Of a DNA stretch of 64,000 nucleotides, positions 10,528 through 21,734 are shown one piece after another. The position numbers and the translations under genes are program-made. Each line of letters begins with the position of its first letter. Positions within the stretch are counted from its first letter, which is position 1. The DNA comes from Hydractinia symbiolongicarpus (lineage: Eukaryota > Cnidaria > Hydrozoa > Anthoathecata > Hydractiniidae): positions 29,202,001-29,266,000 of the forward strand of contig NC_079875.1 in assembly GCF_029227915.1 (NCBI RefSeq), given 5' to 3'. Under the pieces are notes generated by a model that did no database searches, had not been told where the DNA came from, and saw nothing but the letters and a program-made list of their open reading frames with translations.

Positions 10528-12602
10528 GCCGAAGATGCACAACCAAATATTTCTGACTTCCAGGTTTTTATGCTTTTTCATTAGATTGATGTTAATCAGC
10601 ATCAATACTAAATCAACGCAATACGCCTAATTTAATAAGATGTGCTGTCTTCCGGTTGACCACATGTTTCTTATATTTCTCTTTCTTCGCACACACTTTA
10701 GAAATCCTTTATTAACGATTCCGGCTTGTTTGGCGATATGCTCAGTGTTAATGAGACATACGAAGAAGAATATGAAAAAGAATCAGACAACGTGAGTTAT
10801 TATTTTATGTGCAAGCTCATTTACAGTTTTTTGCAAAAACTGTTTTTACCACCTTGCCTTCAGGATTCTGAATTAGATGATACACGGGACACAATATCTT
10901 ACAAACCTTCAGAATCAAGTGAAAGTGAGGAATATGACAGCGAACACGGCGACGGTGGCAATAAAAATAAAGTTACTGTGAAAAGTAAGACGTGATCTTC
11001 ATTTTTTTAACCCGATTTATGCTTGGCTGTGGGGACAAAACTTTCCAACCTGGGGTTTTCGGTCTGTAACTTCTGTTTGCCTTGCAGAATTCACTTTAAC
11101 CCTATTAACACCAGGAACGAGTTGGGGGCACAAAGTGCCCGCGTCCTATTTAAACAGTCGTAAATTGTGTTAGGCATGTGATTTATTGCTGAAATTTTGT
11201 AAATTTTCCTAACTTTTATTGGAACTTCCGATAAAAAAAATGTTTTGAAAAAATTTATTTTTAAATACGATTAGGGGAATATTGCATTTATGGGACAGGA
11301 GTAACATTTTTCGAGATTTAAAAACGGCTGAAATCTATGTAAGAGTGTTGCATCATGTTATATTGGTTATTTTATATAACTAGTCGTTAGCCCGTGGAAA
11401 AATCCACGGGTTCGCCCGTCCTTTTTACACCGCATTGCGCGCGTATCGCTACCTGCGAAGCTAAGCTACCATTTTGCGTGACAGACAGACGGACAGACGT
11501 ATACGGGTATTATAATATAGATTTGTTTTGGTAACCGGTGGTGACCAAAGTGTTTTTTAAGGAGATTTACAGGTGTTATGAACAATCTTTTTTGCCTGGA
11601 TCATCTTCAAATGCCATGTTGTACATATGTACCAATTTTAATGACATTCACATCAATATTTCTAGAAAATCGGATCTTTGTATCTTTATCCATAAAATAC
11701 GAAACTTTGTTTTATAACGTCATTTTCTATCCAAATGATCAATTTTTTTTCAATTAATTTTTTTGGTTGAAACTAATTGATTTGGATTAATCCACTAGTC
11801 CTGCGCAAGGAATCAAGGCTGTAGTAACACGTCAGAAATTAAATAATATTGATGAATTGGAAAAAGAGCCTATTTTTAGTGCATGTGATTTCATAGGGCT
11901 AAGTTATGACCTTAGTGAATTTTTATTACTTCTACATAATAATTCAACATAAAAAAATATAATTTTACAACATGCTTAAACTTTTGGTCACAGCGGTTAT
12001 ATTTAGTTGTCAGAGGTGATTTAGCATTTTATGTGCAATCGTGAGGTTAAATTTGGACCCTTCCACAGCAAGCAGACTTGCGTAGCATCAGAAATGTACT
12101 ATTTTCCTGTTATTTATTAAGAATTATTTATGTATTTTACCCTATGTAGCATTAACTTCAAAAAAGTCGACGTTAACATTTGAACCACACGTTTAACAAA
12201 TATCATTAAACATTCTTTACACAATGAATACTTTATCGTGTGAATAAGGTTTTAATTATGTGTTTATTGTAGTTTACTGTACTAGGATTGTGACGAATTT
12301 ACAGTCGTAAAAGAGATAACCAACAGAATAAATATTGACAAAGGATTTTAAACATTTTGTAACATACTTTCCGCGTATTCTTAGCAAAAGAAAACGGAGA
12401 AAATTTCCCGAATACATTCGTAGTTGTACGCAAATTTAAAACTTCTACGTAGAAAATAAATTGTCGGCGATAAAAATGACGTCACACTAACTATGTCGAA
12501 AATCTATTTTTTTAGTTGACGATATAAATGGTATGGATGTTTTCAATTTCCGTGAGGCAGATGCAGAAAGCGAAAGAGAGAACGAAGAAGAATTAATTGA
12601 AG
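10528..12602 (+). CDS. Gene A, four exons of the acidic linker, second part
   Basis: Exons at 10528-10563 (AEDAQPNISDFQ), 10702-10791 (KSFINDSGLFGDMLS, ending EYEKESDN), 10864-10984 (DSELDDTRDTISYKPSESSE and on to NKNKVTVK) and 12516-12602 (DDINGMDVFNFREADAESER, ending EEELIE). The first two are phase 0; the third ends at phase 1, and 12516-12602 starts and ends in the matching phase to join 12680. Composition is strongly acidic and Ser-rich. A Helitron-derived insertion (11380-11521) lies in the long intron between the last two. Confidence 0.7.
11380..11521 (-). mobile_element. Short non-autonomous Helitron-like element, copy 1
   Basis: On the minus strand it begins TCTATATTATAATACCCGTA after an A. 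It ends with the hairpin CCGTGGATTTTTCCACGG, then GCTAACGA and CTAG before a T. A 5' TC, a 3' hairpin about 10 bases before CTRR, no target duplication and an A/T insertion site are the Helitron hallmarks. There is no Rep/helicase, so it is non-autonomous. Related copies lie at 35701-35846 and about 50226-50382. Confidence 0.75.
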
Positions 12603-12679
12603 GTAGGTATCTATACATATTCTTTAATCTTCTAAAATTTTATGGATTGAAAAAACCTAAGTTCTAATATCCGATTCAG

Positions 12680-13955
12680 GTGTTATAATTCCTATGACGA
12701 ACAAAACGAAAAGTGGACTCAGGATTTACGACAGAGTACATGCTTGTTACTTTTGCGGGACACTTACCTCAAAATTGTCACAACATCTTTTTCGCCACCA
12801 CAATAAAGAGCAAGTGGTGCAAGCAATCTTAAACCTTTCCGTTAAAGATAAAAATGAGTCGGTCAAACGAAAACATGCAATTGACGCTCTACGAAAAAAA
12901 GGCGACTTTTTTCATAACACAAAGGTCTTGAAAGCAGGACATGGTAGTATGATTATCTACCGACAGTCAAAAGGATTACACAAGCCCGACGACTATATAC
13001 CATGCAAATTTTGTCTGGGTTTCTTTTACGCTGGTGACATAAACAGACATTGTAAAAGATGCGTGCATCGAAAAAGTGAAGGAGATGAGCACCACATTAA
13101 CATTCAAAATCAGTGTGAACTGCTTCTGTACCCCCAAAAAAAACCGGTTAGTGGTTCAATAGAACTGCAAGAATCTGTTGTCCAACCAATGAATAACGAC
13201 AATATTAAAGAACTTATTAAGAGCGACGAACTAATCCTTACATATGGATCGTTTATTGTCAGTGGAAAGGGGGTTAAAAAATCGTCCAACATTTCACAGA
13301 AAATGAGAATATTGGCCAGGTTGGTTTTGGAAATAAGAAGAAATGCAAGCATGAAAGATTTCTCATTGCTGGACTGTTTAACTCCAGCTTTCTTTGATGA
13401 TGTTGTTGAGGCCACCAAACGTCTTGCTGGGTTTACAAACACCAATAATGACGGTGAAAAAGTGCCCGCATTTAATAAGCCATCATTAGCATTAAAACTC
13501 GGTTACGCTGTCGAGAACTGTGCCATGTTGTTGCAAGGGCTTGGTCTAAGAAAAGGTGATGACACAATTGTTGTTAAGGCGCAGAAATTTCAGAAAATCT
13601 TTCAAAGTGAATGGTCTGTGAGGATTTCTTCTGCTTCCTTGCGTTCCTTGGCTGATAATAGATTCAACAAAGATGATATCCTGCCATTAACATCAGACTT
13701 GCTTCTCTTGAAATCGTAGTGCGATAAAAGACTTCAAGAAGTACTAAAAGAAATTAAAATAACCCCGAGCACAGATCTATGGAGGGAACTAGCAGACATA
13801 ATTCTGACTAGAGTTACAGTTTTTAACAAAAGAAGAGGAAACGAACCTTCTTTAATATTATTGTCAAGATATACATCAAAGAATTCTCGTTCGAACGTTG
13901 TCCATGGTGATATTTTGGAAACACTGTCCACCTTGGAAAAGAAACTGATGAACAG
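12680..13955 (+). CDS. Gene A, Cys/His-zinc and tyrosine-recombinase-like exon, with an internal TAG
   Basis: After a cag acceptor the exon completes the glycine codon from 12602. It carries a CYFCGTLTSKLSQHLFRHH zinc-finger-like motif, then ALRKKGDFFHN, then a second Cys/His cluster, PCKFCLGFF with HCKRCVHRK. An alpha-helical region follows (KMRILARLVLEIR, LALKLGYAVENCAMLL). A TAG at 13717-13719 breaks the frame, but the same frame stays open to 13955. It encodes WRELADIILTRVTVFNKRRG, the first catalytic-Arg motif of Crypton-type tyrosine-recombinase-like proteins, and ends at an AACAG/gtaaac donor. The exon that should carry the HxxR and tyrosine motifs is not found. By family these proteins bind DNA or derive from transposases. 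The gene is possibly decaying. Confidence 0.75.
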
Positions 13956-14081
13956 GTAAACTTTTTAGGGTAGGGGGCGCAAACCTCCAAGTAAGAGGAA
14001 TTTAATATTTGTCCTGAAGATATACTTTTGTTATTGAATGTTATTGAATAAAGAAGAAGAAATAAAACGATTGATCACAGC

Positions 14082-14235
14082 TCAATGATGTTGATTCGGA
14101 AGATGTGGTAAAAAAGAAAAGGTTGATGCGGAAAAACGGATTGGAAGTATTGAGAAAAAGGGGAAATTATAACCATAACTTATACGTGTTAAAAAAAGAT
14201 TGGATGCACAAAAGGCTAGAGTAGCAAAGCAGGGG
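14082..14235 (+). pseudogene. Relic of a paralogous zinc/recombinase-like gene, N-terminal part
   Basis: After gatcacag the reading LNDVDSEDVVKKKRLMRKNG, then LEVLRKRGNYNHNLYVLKKD, parallels ALRKKGDFFHNTKVLKAG of gene A. It soon meets TAG. It is best seen as a fragment of a second family member lying directly downstream of gene A. Confidence 0.55.
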
Positions 14236-14586
14236 TTTGTTGATTAAAGTCTAAAAGTTGTGTTAATTTAAATAAAAGGTTAGATTTTGAAAGTTGTAAT
14301 ACGCTATGTGTGTACACATTTTGACTTGTTTTATTTGATGATAGGACTTGTTAATGTTTACAAAATGTGCTATTTGTTTGAGAATAATAATGACGGGTAG
14401 CCAGCTATGTTTCTTCTCTTTTAAAAATATTTTATAGATTTTTAACAAATTTTTCTTTTTATGGATTTCTGTGCTGCTGTGTGTAAATCCGATTATTTTC
14501 CAACCTAAATCAAAACTTTATGTTACACATAAAGTGGTTCATATAGCTAAAGCTAGCTGAAAACATTATTTTTTTAATCTTTTAGG

Positions 14587-14820
14587 TTGCAATCATTATG
14601 TGGAAAAAAAAGGAAAATTCATAAAAACTTCAATTTTAATGGAGATGTAATCAAATCGAATAAAGAATTTGGAACATTAGTACGCAAATTGTTTCTTTCA
14701 GTGGTTAAGAGAAACAGAGATAGTGTGGTATTTTACAACAACCTTTGTTTAAAAACTCAGGATCGGCCCTTATTAAGCTCAACTAATTGTATGTATATAT
14801 ATAAAATGTTTGTAAAAACT
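14587..14820 (+). pseudogene. Exon-like relic of the same paralogue, middle part
   Basis: After ttttag an open stretch reads SNKEFGTLVRKLFLSVVKRN. It resembles the helical segment between the Cys/His region and the recombinase core of this family. The match is weak, and position between the two clearer fragments is the main support. Confidence 0.35.
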
Positions 14821-15868
14821 GAATATTGTTTACCAAAGTTTATGCCTGTTGCAAAACTAAATTAAGCATAAATGTCTTTTGTTCTCAATGCAAAATCAAA
14901 ACATTACGTCACATGGAAAGTCATCCATAGCTACATATATAATACATCCATACATATAGTATGGTAATATACATTACTCTAAAATGGTTTTCTGGTACAG
15001 TGATATGGGTTAGTGGGTTATAATGTAATAAATAATTTTATATTTTAGCATCTGCTCAAGTAATACACTTGCCAGCTTCAATGTTTTTCAGTTATCAATA
15101 AACCCTAGATCAACAATCCATTTTAGGGATATTGTATTAGCGGAACTGGGGATACATTTGCTCTTGCTAGAAGTGAATCCTTCATAAATCACTTATATTT
15201 ATACAGACTAATTTGGGACGATTAGTATATATATTTTTCATTTTAACGACATAACTTTAACATGCAACAGGGTTGTCAAAAACAAAAAAAATTACACATA
15301 CAGTAATCTTTTCCATGCTTCGTTTGAATTGAATTAAAATCATTACATTGGAAAATTGTTTTTGTAAAAGAAGGAAAAATCATTATTATTAATTAAATAT
15401 TATTTTTTGTATAGTCGAAATGAAATGCAACTAGAAGATCAAAGGAGCAATAAATATGTTTGAGCAAAGGCTGGTTTCCATATTAAAGGAGAAAATCCAG
15501 TACAGGCATATTTTTGTAGTTGTTCGGTTTTAAGACAACTTTAGGGAAAAAGCAAATAAATTGATAGCTCTAACAGGTGTTCATCATGTATTAATGTTTA
15601 TGTGATAGCTAACCTTTTTCTATTTTAGAAGAATCAGAGATGTAGAGTCAAGACCAGGCAAGGTTCTAGGTTTCTTTTAATGAAGAATTAAATGAATGGA
15701 TCAATAACGAAACTGACAAACCAAATTCAAAGAAATTATATATTAATCACACAATAGGTGAAACCAAAATTGCTTAACCTAACTGTACTTTTCTGTCTAT
15801 TTAGGATGGAGTGTTTTTGCTACAGAACACATATTGAAGGGGTCATTTTATCTTGATTGTATCTTTAG

Positions 15869-16798
15869 ATGTCCGTACCTAGGAAAAATGTAGGGAAGAA
15901 AATAATTTACAAAGAGGTGGCAAGCCACCGCAATGATGAACTCTATAATGACAACAACTTAACGATGATGGAGTTCACGACTGTCCATGATTTTTTGATG
16001 ACCAGCTTTGCATTGTATAATGCACATAGACATAGGTCAGGGGTGTCAGTCAACATGTTGATGAAAGAGTACGAGAATCGCCAACTGGACGAAACTACGT
16101 GTACGATCAACGTTAGGTATCACAAAACGCGCTACACTCATGGATCCGCTACAGTATGTATTCTTTTGCAGTTAGCTCGTCTTCTTGACATCTATGTCAC
16201 GCGCATTCGCCCTCAAATTTCCACAACATGTAAGAACATTTTTGTTACCCGAAATGGCAAGTCGCTTGAAGCGGGCTCAGTTAGTCGACAAATAAATTCT
16301 GCTTGGTTGAAATCAGGAATATACATGTAAATATGAGCACAACCTTGATTAGAAAGTCTGTGACCACTGCTGTTCATGATGAGGACCACGGAAATGCGCA
16401 GCTGTTGCTGATCTCCTTGCACACTCGCTTTAGACTGCCAGCAAAATCTACGAAGTAAAAAACAAAAACAAGCAAGAGCAGTGCATGCCATGATACAAAA
16501 AGTTCTTGGTGTTGTTGATCATCTAAAAACTCCAGAACGTGGTTGGTCTAAGGAAAATGCTGCGCTTATCATTCAGTATTTTGAGAAGGAGTTGGAACAA
16601 CAGAATCTCACTATAGCTTGTAAACAGGAGAATATGGGTCTTTTAAATATAAAGAAATCTGAAAAACAGATCTATAGCAAGGCCCGATCGTATTCCTGTG
16701 TGCTGTTGACGAAGAGATAACAGCTGGAGAAGCTGGGCAAGCCAAAGCACAGGCCATGACTTCCAAAACGGAGTACCACGTTGAAAGTGTCAAATGGT
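15869..16798 (+). pseudogene. Tyrosine-recombinase-like C-terminal relic (frameshifted)
   Basis: The first frame (to the TAA at 16328-16330) carries HDFLMTSFALYNAHRHRSGV, with the catalytic Arg motif, and YHKTRYTHGSATVCILLQL, with the HKT lysine strand, then RIRPQISTT and FVTRNGKSLEAGSVS. A shift at about 16330 leads to STTLIRKSVTTAVH, the second Arg (xxRK) motif, and a further shift near 16450 leads to ERGWSKENAALIIQYFEKEL, the usual C-terminal tail. The nucleophile region reads LHTRFRLPAKS and seems to have lost the tyrosine. At least two frameshifts make it non-functional. It belongs to a different subfamily from the one in gene A. Confidence 0.7.
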
Positions 16799-17094
16799 AG
16801 TTAAAATTCCCAAAAAATTAAGTTGTAACTTTTTTAATAAGAACATTTCTTTTAAGATCATTTACGAGGTTTGTTTTGTTTTGGTTGATATGAATCTAAA
16901 GAATTTTCTATTAAGCGCCTCTTTCTTTTAGAGGGAGAAAATACTTGTTACGTGGGGTGCTTTAATGAGGGAGACGCTAATAACAAATTATACTTCTAGG
17001 GTGATGTGTTGCAGCTTGTTTCGTTGATTTATTATTTTATCACTTTGACTGTTATAATACATGATTCCTTATCTCACCTTACTTCCATCCATAG
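16799..17094. other. No recognisable gene
   Basis: AT-rich interval between the recombinase relic and the phase-1 micro-exons. I see no coding motif. Confidence 0.4.
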
Positions 17095-17675
17095 CAAGTG
17101 TTGACCCTGCATCTGTCTTTTTGGACGAAGCAGAAGAAATAAGTATAATTTCTTATGTCAGTTTCACAAAACTATTATAATTTCTCATTGAGACAAAAAA
17201 GAAAAGGCGCTCTCTGTCCCAGTTACCGCTTTGTTTTAGCACCTTAAACTGTTAAAAACACAGTTGATTTGGTCAACTTATAAAACCTGACTCAAATTTG
17301 CCAATTTTCGATAAGACACTAGGTATGTATGCTTAGCTTTGAGTGTATATTTCATAAGGAGTCGTCATGGCTCTCTTGATTGTTTAATACATCCTTTCTG
17401 TTATTATATCACAATAATTGTCAATAAATCGTTTTATCTCATCTTAGCTCTCCCTCCATAGCGACTGTTGACCCTTCATCTGTCCATTTAGAAAAAAAAG
17501 GTATAACTTTGTCATTCCATGACCTGCCTTAGCAACAACCATAAAAAACTCCAGTTTTCTTCAGATAAAAGAAGACATTTAATGTATTTCTTGTGACTTA
17601 TTCTAATTTTAATTTGTTTATTTATAGAACCTGTCCGTAGTATATTGCCAAGAATAAGCAACAACGACTCATTAG
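17095..17675 (+). CDS. Three candidate phase-1 micro-exons, two duplicated
   Basis: Candidate exons: 17095-17142 (SVDPASVFLDEAEEI), 17462-17500 (TVDPSSVHLEKK) and 17628-17675 (PVRSILPRISNNDSLG). Each follows an ag and precedes a gtat donor, and each has the pattern two bases, whole codons, one base, so they join in frame. The first two are clear duplicates together with about 40 bases of preceding intron. They may belong to the paralogue relic upstream or to another gene. No domain is recognised. Confidence 0.4.
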
Positions 17676-18245
17676 GTATGTAATGTTTGACTTGGGTTGC
17701 CGGAAAAAACTCGGAAGACATAACCCATCCTCTTTTGTCACAACGCTACGTAAAAATGTAGCTCTTAAGATATGAGCTTATGATATACATATATTGAAAC
17801 GTTAGACTTTTGAAAGAAATATCGACCTTTATTTTCTATACATGATTTCTGCGTAACTTCTCTCAATAAACTTGTTTCTATCCAGTTTAAAAATATTTAA
17901 CAGGATTAAAATTTTCAAGGTGGCTCTTCTGTAAAAAAAAATGGAAAAATGAAAAAAATGTTTTACCGATACTCAGGTACTTATTATTAAAGTTTCATAG
18001 CAACAGCCCTCCCTAGTAACCGGTTGGATGTATTTTCTAGGTCATTTTTGGGTCTTTTTCCTTCAAAATTTTAAAACACCCATTAGGGGCGTGCTGCAGC
18101 TATTTCTCCCTTTTCCCGCGCTAAATTCCATGAGTTAAAACCACATAGTTACTTTCAAATGCGAGCCTAGTTTTACATTTAGTGTTGAACTGCTGCTGAT
18201 GATGGAGTCTTATATTGGTATAGAAAAGACCTTTACATTGAAATT
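17676..18245. other. No recognisable gene
   Basis: No supported exon or repeat family is seen between the micro-exons and the small reading frame at 18246. Confidence 0.4.
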
Positions 18246-18404
18246 ATGGGATCAGGTAAAAGATTTAAATTTGAGAGAGCTAGAAAAAGACGTTACTATG
18301 AGAGAAAAAATGTTTCTGGGACAGATTCAAGTGCACAAACACATGAGGAATTGAACGAAAATCCAGATGAAAATTTTAAAAATATGAAAAATGTTTCTGG
18401 TTGA
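18246..18404 (+). CDS. Small 52-residue reading frame of unknown nature
   Basis: ATG to TGA encodes a very basic start (MGSGKRFKFERARKRRYYER) followed by an acidic Asn/Glu tail. It abuts the 3' limit of the Gypsy element. It might be the first exon of a gene interrupted by that element, or chance. I do not recognise it. Confidence 0.25.
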   Translation: MGSGKRFKFERARKRRYYERKNVSGTDSSAQTHEELNENPDENFKNMKNVSG

Positions 18405-18597
18405 TTGATTGCTGGTAGATCTGTCCCGTTAGTACTGGGAAGATGTTCATCTTTTGTTTGTCGGAGAATGTCTGAATCGATGATATCGTTGCGTGTTTCG
18501 TTTGGTATTGGGCGTAAAAACTGTCTATTACGTAATGTTGTACGACGGCTGCCATCGACTACAACACGGTATTGTCGATGGGGTAAACTTTCACTGA

Positions 18598-20209
18598 TTA
18601 CCCCGGTCTTTTCCCATCGAAGCGGGGCGTTACCAGTTTGGTTCTGAATGGAAAAGTGTCTCTAACTTTCAAGACAGGGAGTTGTCGTTGTGATGTCGTG
18701 CAAGCATGTTGGTGTCTTCTCTTAAAAGCGTTCTCGCGAATATCGGCTAAGTCAATCCATTCTTTCCGGAAACGTCTTGGTGCTGGAAGATGGTCTCTGA
18801 TGTGGCGTCCAAATAGGAGCTCAGAAGGTGAGACTCCCACGTCTGGTGATGGAGTGTTTCGGTACAGGAGAAGGGCTTTGGCGACATTATCGGTGTCCAG
18901 TGACCCAGATTGACTAATATTGGTCGTTAATATTCGTTTGACAGTCTTAACTGCGGCTTCTGCTCGTCCGTTGCTTTTGGGGGTAGCCGACAGATGATAC
19001 TCGATGTGAAACGTTCCAAGATCGTAGAAAGTTTTCGAACTCGTGAGATGTAAATGGCGGACCCCCGTCTGATGACAGTTCTTCGGGGACGCCAAAATTT
19101 GTGAAATATCTTCGAAGAATGTTTACAACCGTGGTAGCTGTAGCATCAGGTTTGGTTGAGGCTACCTCTGGCCAACCGGAGAAGCGATCTGCGTAGACTA
19201 TATACAGACGCCCTGCCATGTGAAATAGATCGGCAGCTGTCTGTTGGAATGGATAAATTGGCGGATCGGGGACTTCCGGTGTATCTTTGCGATTTGAGGG
19301 AGCGATTTGGTTGCATCGGGTGCATTGACTCCTGTGGTTTTGTATGTGTGAGCTCATTTGTGGCCAGAAGAATCGTCTTTTTGCATTTTCTCTCATTGCG
19401 CTGACGCCTTGGTGTCCGATGTGTAACTGTTCTAGTAGGGTACGTCGAAGAGCGCGTGGTATCAGGACGCGATCTTCAAGCATAATTAGATTGTCTACAC
19501 AATATAAGTCATTCTTCAATCTCCAGTAGGGTAAGATATATTGTGGTAAAGTTTCTTTGTTGGTTGGAAATCCCTCGAGAATTGTACGGTGGAGATCTTT
19601 GTACTCAGCGTCTTCAGATGCTTTGCGTGAGATGTCCTCAAGGGAACACGAGTTGTTTTGGTTGAAACGGAGGTGGATAGAAGCCGAGATAGTAGCCTCG
19701 ATCTTATCAGAGGTGTTTGACGGTGGTGAAAGCGGTATCCGGGACATGAAGTTTGCTCCTACGTTTTTCTTGCCCGGGATGTGGATTACTTGGAAGTTAT
19801 ACATTAGAGTCTTTTCTCTGATGTCTAACAGTCTTGGTTTTTTTAGCTCGAACAATTCTCTTTTGTTAAATATTGGTACCAGAGACTCGTGGTCGACGGC
19901 GATAATTAGGTTAGGGCATCCCATTACAAACATTCGGCAAGATTGTAAGGCGAATAGTAAAGCGAGTGCTTCGCCTTCGACTGGTGCGTATCCGCTCTCT
20001 GCGGGGGATGTGAAGCGAGAACCAGCGTAGCATGTTTTCCAGTGGTTTTCTCCGCACGTTGGCTTAATCGAAGGACACGAACAATGTTTTTGGAGAAGGG
20101 TGAAGCCGATACCAGTCTTGCTCCAGTCGGTCGTGATGCAGGTTTGTCGGTTTATCTCGAAAGAGCGAACGCCTTCATCGATGCTGTTGAGGATCTTTTG
20201 TTTGGATTC
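18598..20209 (-). pseudogene. Gypsy pol: RNase H and integrase part
   Basis: Reading minus, RNase H motifs come first (TTDWSKTGIGF, EGEALALLFAL, AVDHESLVPIF). Then comes the integrase zinc-binding HHCC segment (HIGHQGVSAMRENAKRRFFW, CTRCNQIA) and the DDE core (AADLFHMAGRLYIVYADRFS, then SSDGGPPFTS). A frameshift near 19000-19090 separates it from the third acidic motif region (KSNGRAEAAVKTVKRIL) and the C-terminal segment ending about 18405-18598. The role would be cDNA strand transfer. This copy is broken. Confidence 0.85.
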
Positions 20210-21734
20210 TTAAAATACGCGCTCTAACGTCTCATCCCAATAGATTTTTCCATCATGTTTCAAGAGTTCTCTGAACGGAGTCATGACGGGTGCTTGTGCG
20301 AAGGCGTAGGAGACTTGGTTTACTAAGCCGAACCATGATCGAACACCGGTGATGTTGGTCAGCGATGGAAAGTTTTTAATGCCTTTTAAGATTTTTTGGT
20401 TTGGTTTGTAACCATGTGGTGTGATAACAAAACCAGCGAATTCAACGGTGTCTTTCGCGAATTGAAATTTCTCGGGATTAAACACTATCCCGTTGTTGGC
20501 ACATAGTGTAATGTAGTTCATTGTGTGCCAAAATGCTGTTGCGATGTCAGAGTCCCAAAGGATCGAGTCGTCTACACAACGTTGGACACGGGGAAAGTCA
20601 TTTGTTATATCGTCAAAGCGTTTCGTATACCCGTCTCCAGATCCATGGAATCCTTGTGGTGCTCGGAGGTAGCGGTATCTGCCCCATTCGGTGATGAATG
20701 TCGTTGCTTCTTTTGCGTCGTTGGCTAATGGAACGCTGTGGTATCCGTTCCAGGCGTCGAGGGTTGTCTTTTTTGGTTTGCGGTGGAACTACACTTACGA
20801 TGTTGAAGGGTGATTGGCTGTAATGAGTTTCTCGTTTGGTAGATGCGTTTAGTTTTTGCAAATCTACTGTTCGACGAGGAGTGCCGTCGTTCTTGGGAAC
20901 GGTAATCATCCGAGAACACCAGTTTGTAGGTGTCCCGGTTGGGACTGGTTCGACTATCCCCAAGTTTACATCTTGATCGAGTTGGTCTTTGACGGATTCT
21001 TTCCAGTGATGTGGTACTGGTATTGGTTTATGAACGGAGACGGGGTTTTCGTCCTCACGAAATTGGATTTTTATTGGTTCGCCTGTCATCACTTGTAGCT
21101 TTTGGTGTTTGCAAGTGTTAAATGCACTACTCGAAAAGTATGTTTTGATCCAAACCTCTAATTGTTCTGTATACTCTGGTGTCGCTGGAAACGGAATCGT
21201 GTCAGGTATGGGTGGACATGGTGAACGACGTGGACATCCGCACTCGGCAACGGAGTCGTCTGGTGAGTCTGTTGCATTCAGTTGGCTGGTTGCAATCTGC
21301 TCCGGGAAGGTAGAGTGTACGATGTTCAACTTTTTCAGTGCTGTTTTTGACAGAAAAAATCCTTTAACTTTGTCACATAAGTAAACAATTTCTGTGGTGG
21401 TCGATGTACCGACGGTGATGTCAGCAATGATTGCGCCTTTAATACTGATGTCGTTATTGTTCACAGCGCGGAGACGATGTCGAGTTTTTATCAAAGCGTT
21501 TTTACTACAATTCAATTGTGAAAGCAGTTCTATTCCTGCTGTACATGTTTGAGCGCCAGTATCAGCGATGGCGCTAATTCTGGTAGGTTGAAGTTTATTC
21601 AAAGAAAACGATTTACAAAGTTTCTGATGTGCAGATGAGTTGAGTGAAATAGATATATTTACTGTTGGCTGTGGGGATGGTTTTTGTTCGATGAATTTAT
21701 CATTTTCCCATTGTCCGTGAGGTACGCCATCTAG
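20210..21734 (-). pseudogene. Gypsy pol: protease and reverse transcriptase part
   Basis: Directly after the gag TGA, in the same frame, the sequence continues LDGVPHGQWENDKF. It reaches the aspartic protease motif AIADTGAQTCTAG, then RT motifs HHWKESVKDQLDQDV, GIVEPVPTGTPTNW and RRTVDLQKLN. Frameshifts near 20760 interrupt RT. The polymerase box appears as RCVDDSIL, and the thumb/connection region as FAGFVITPHGYKPNQKILKG. A TAA ends the frame near 20215. Confidence 0.85.
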
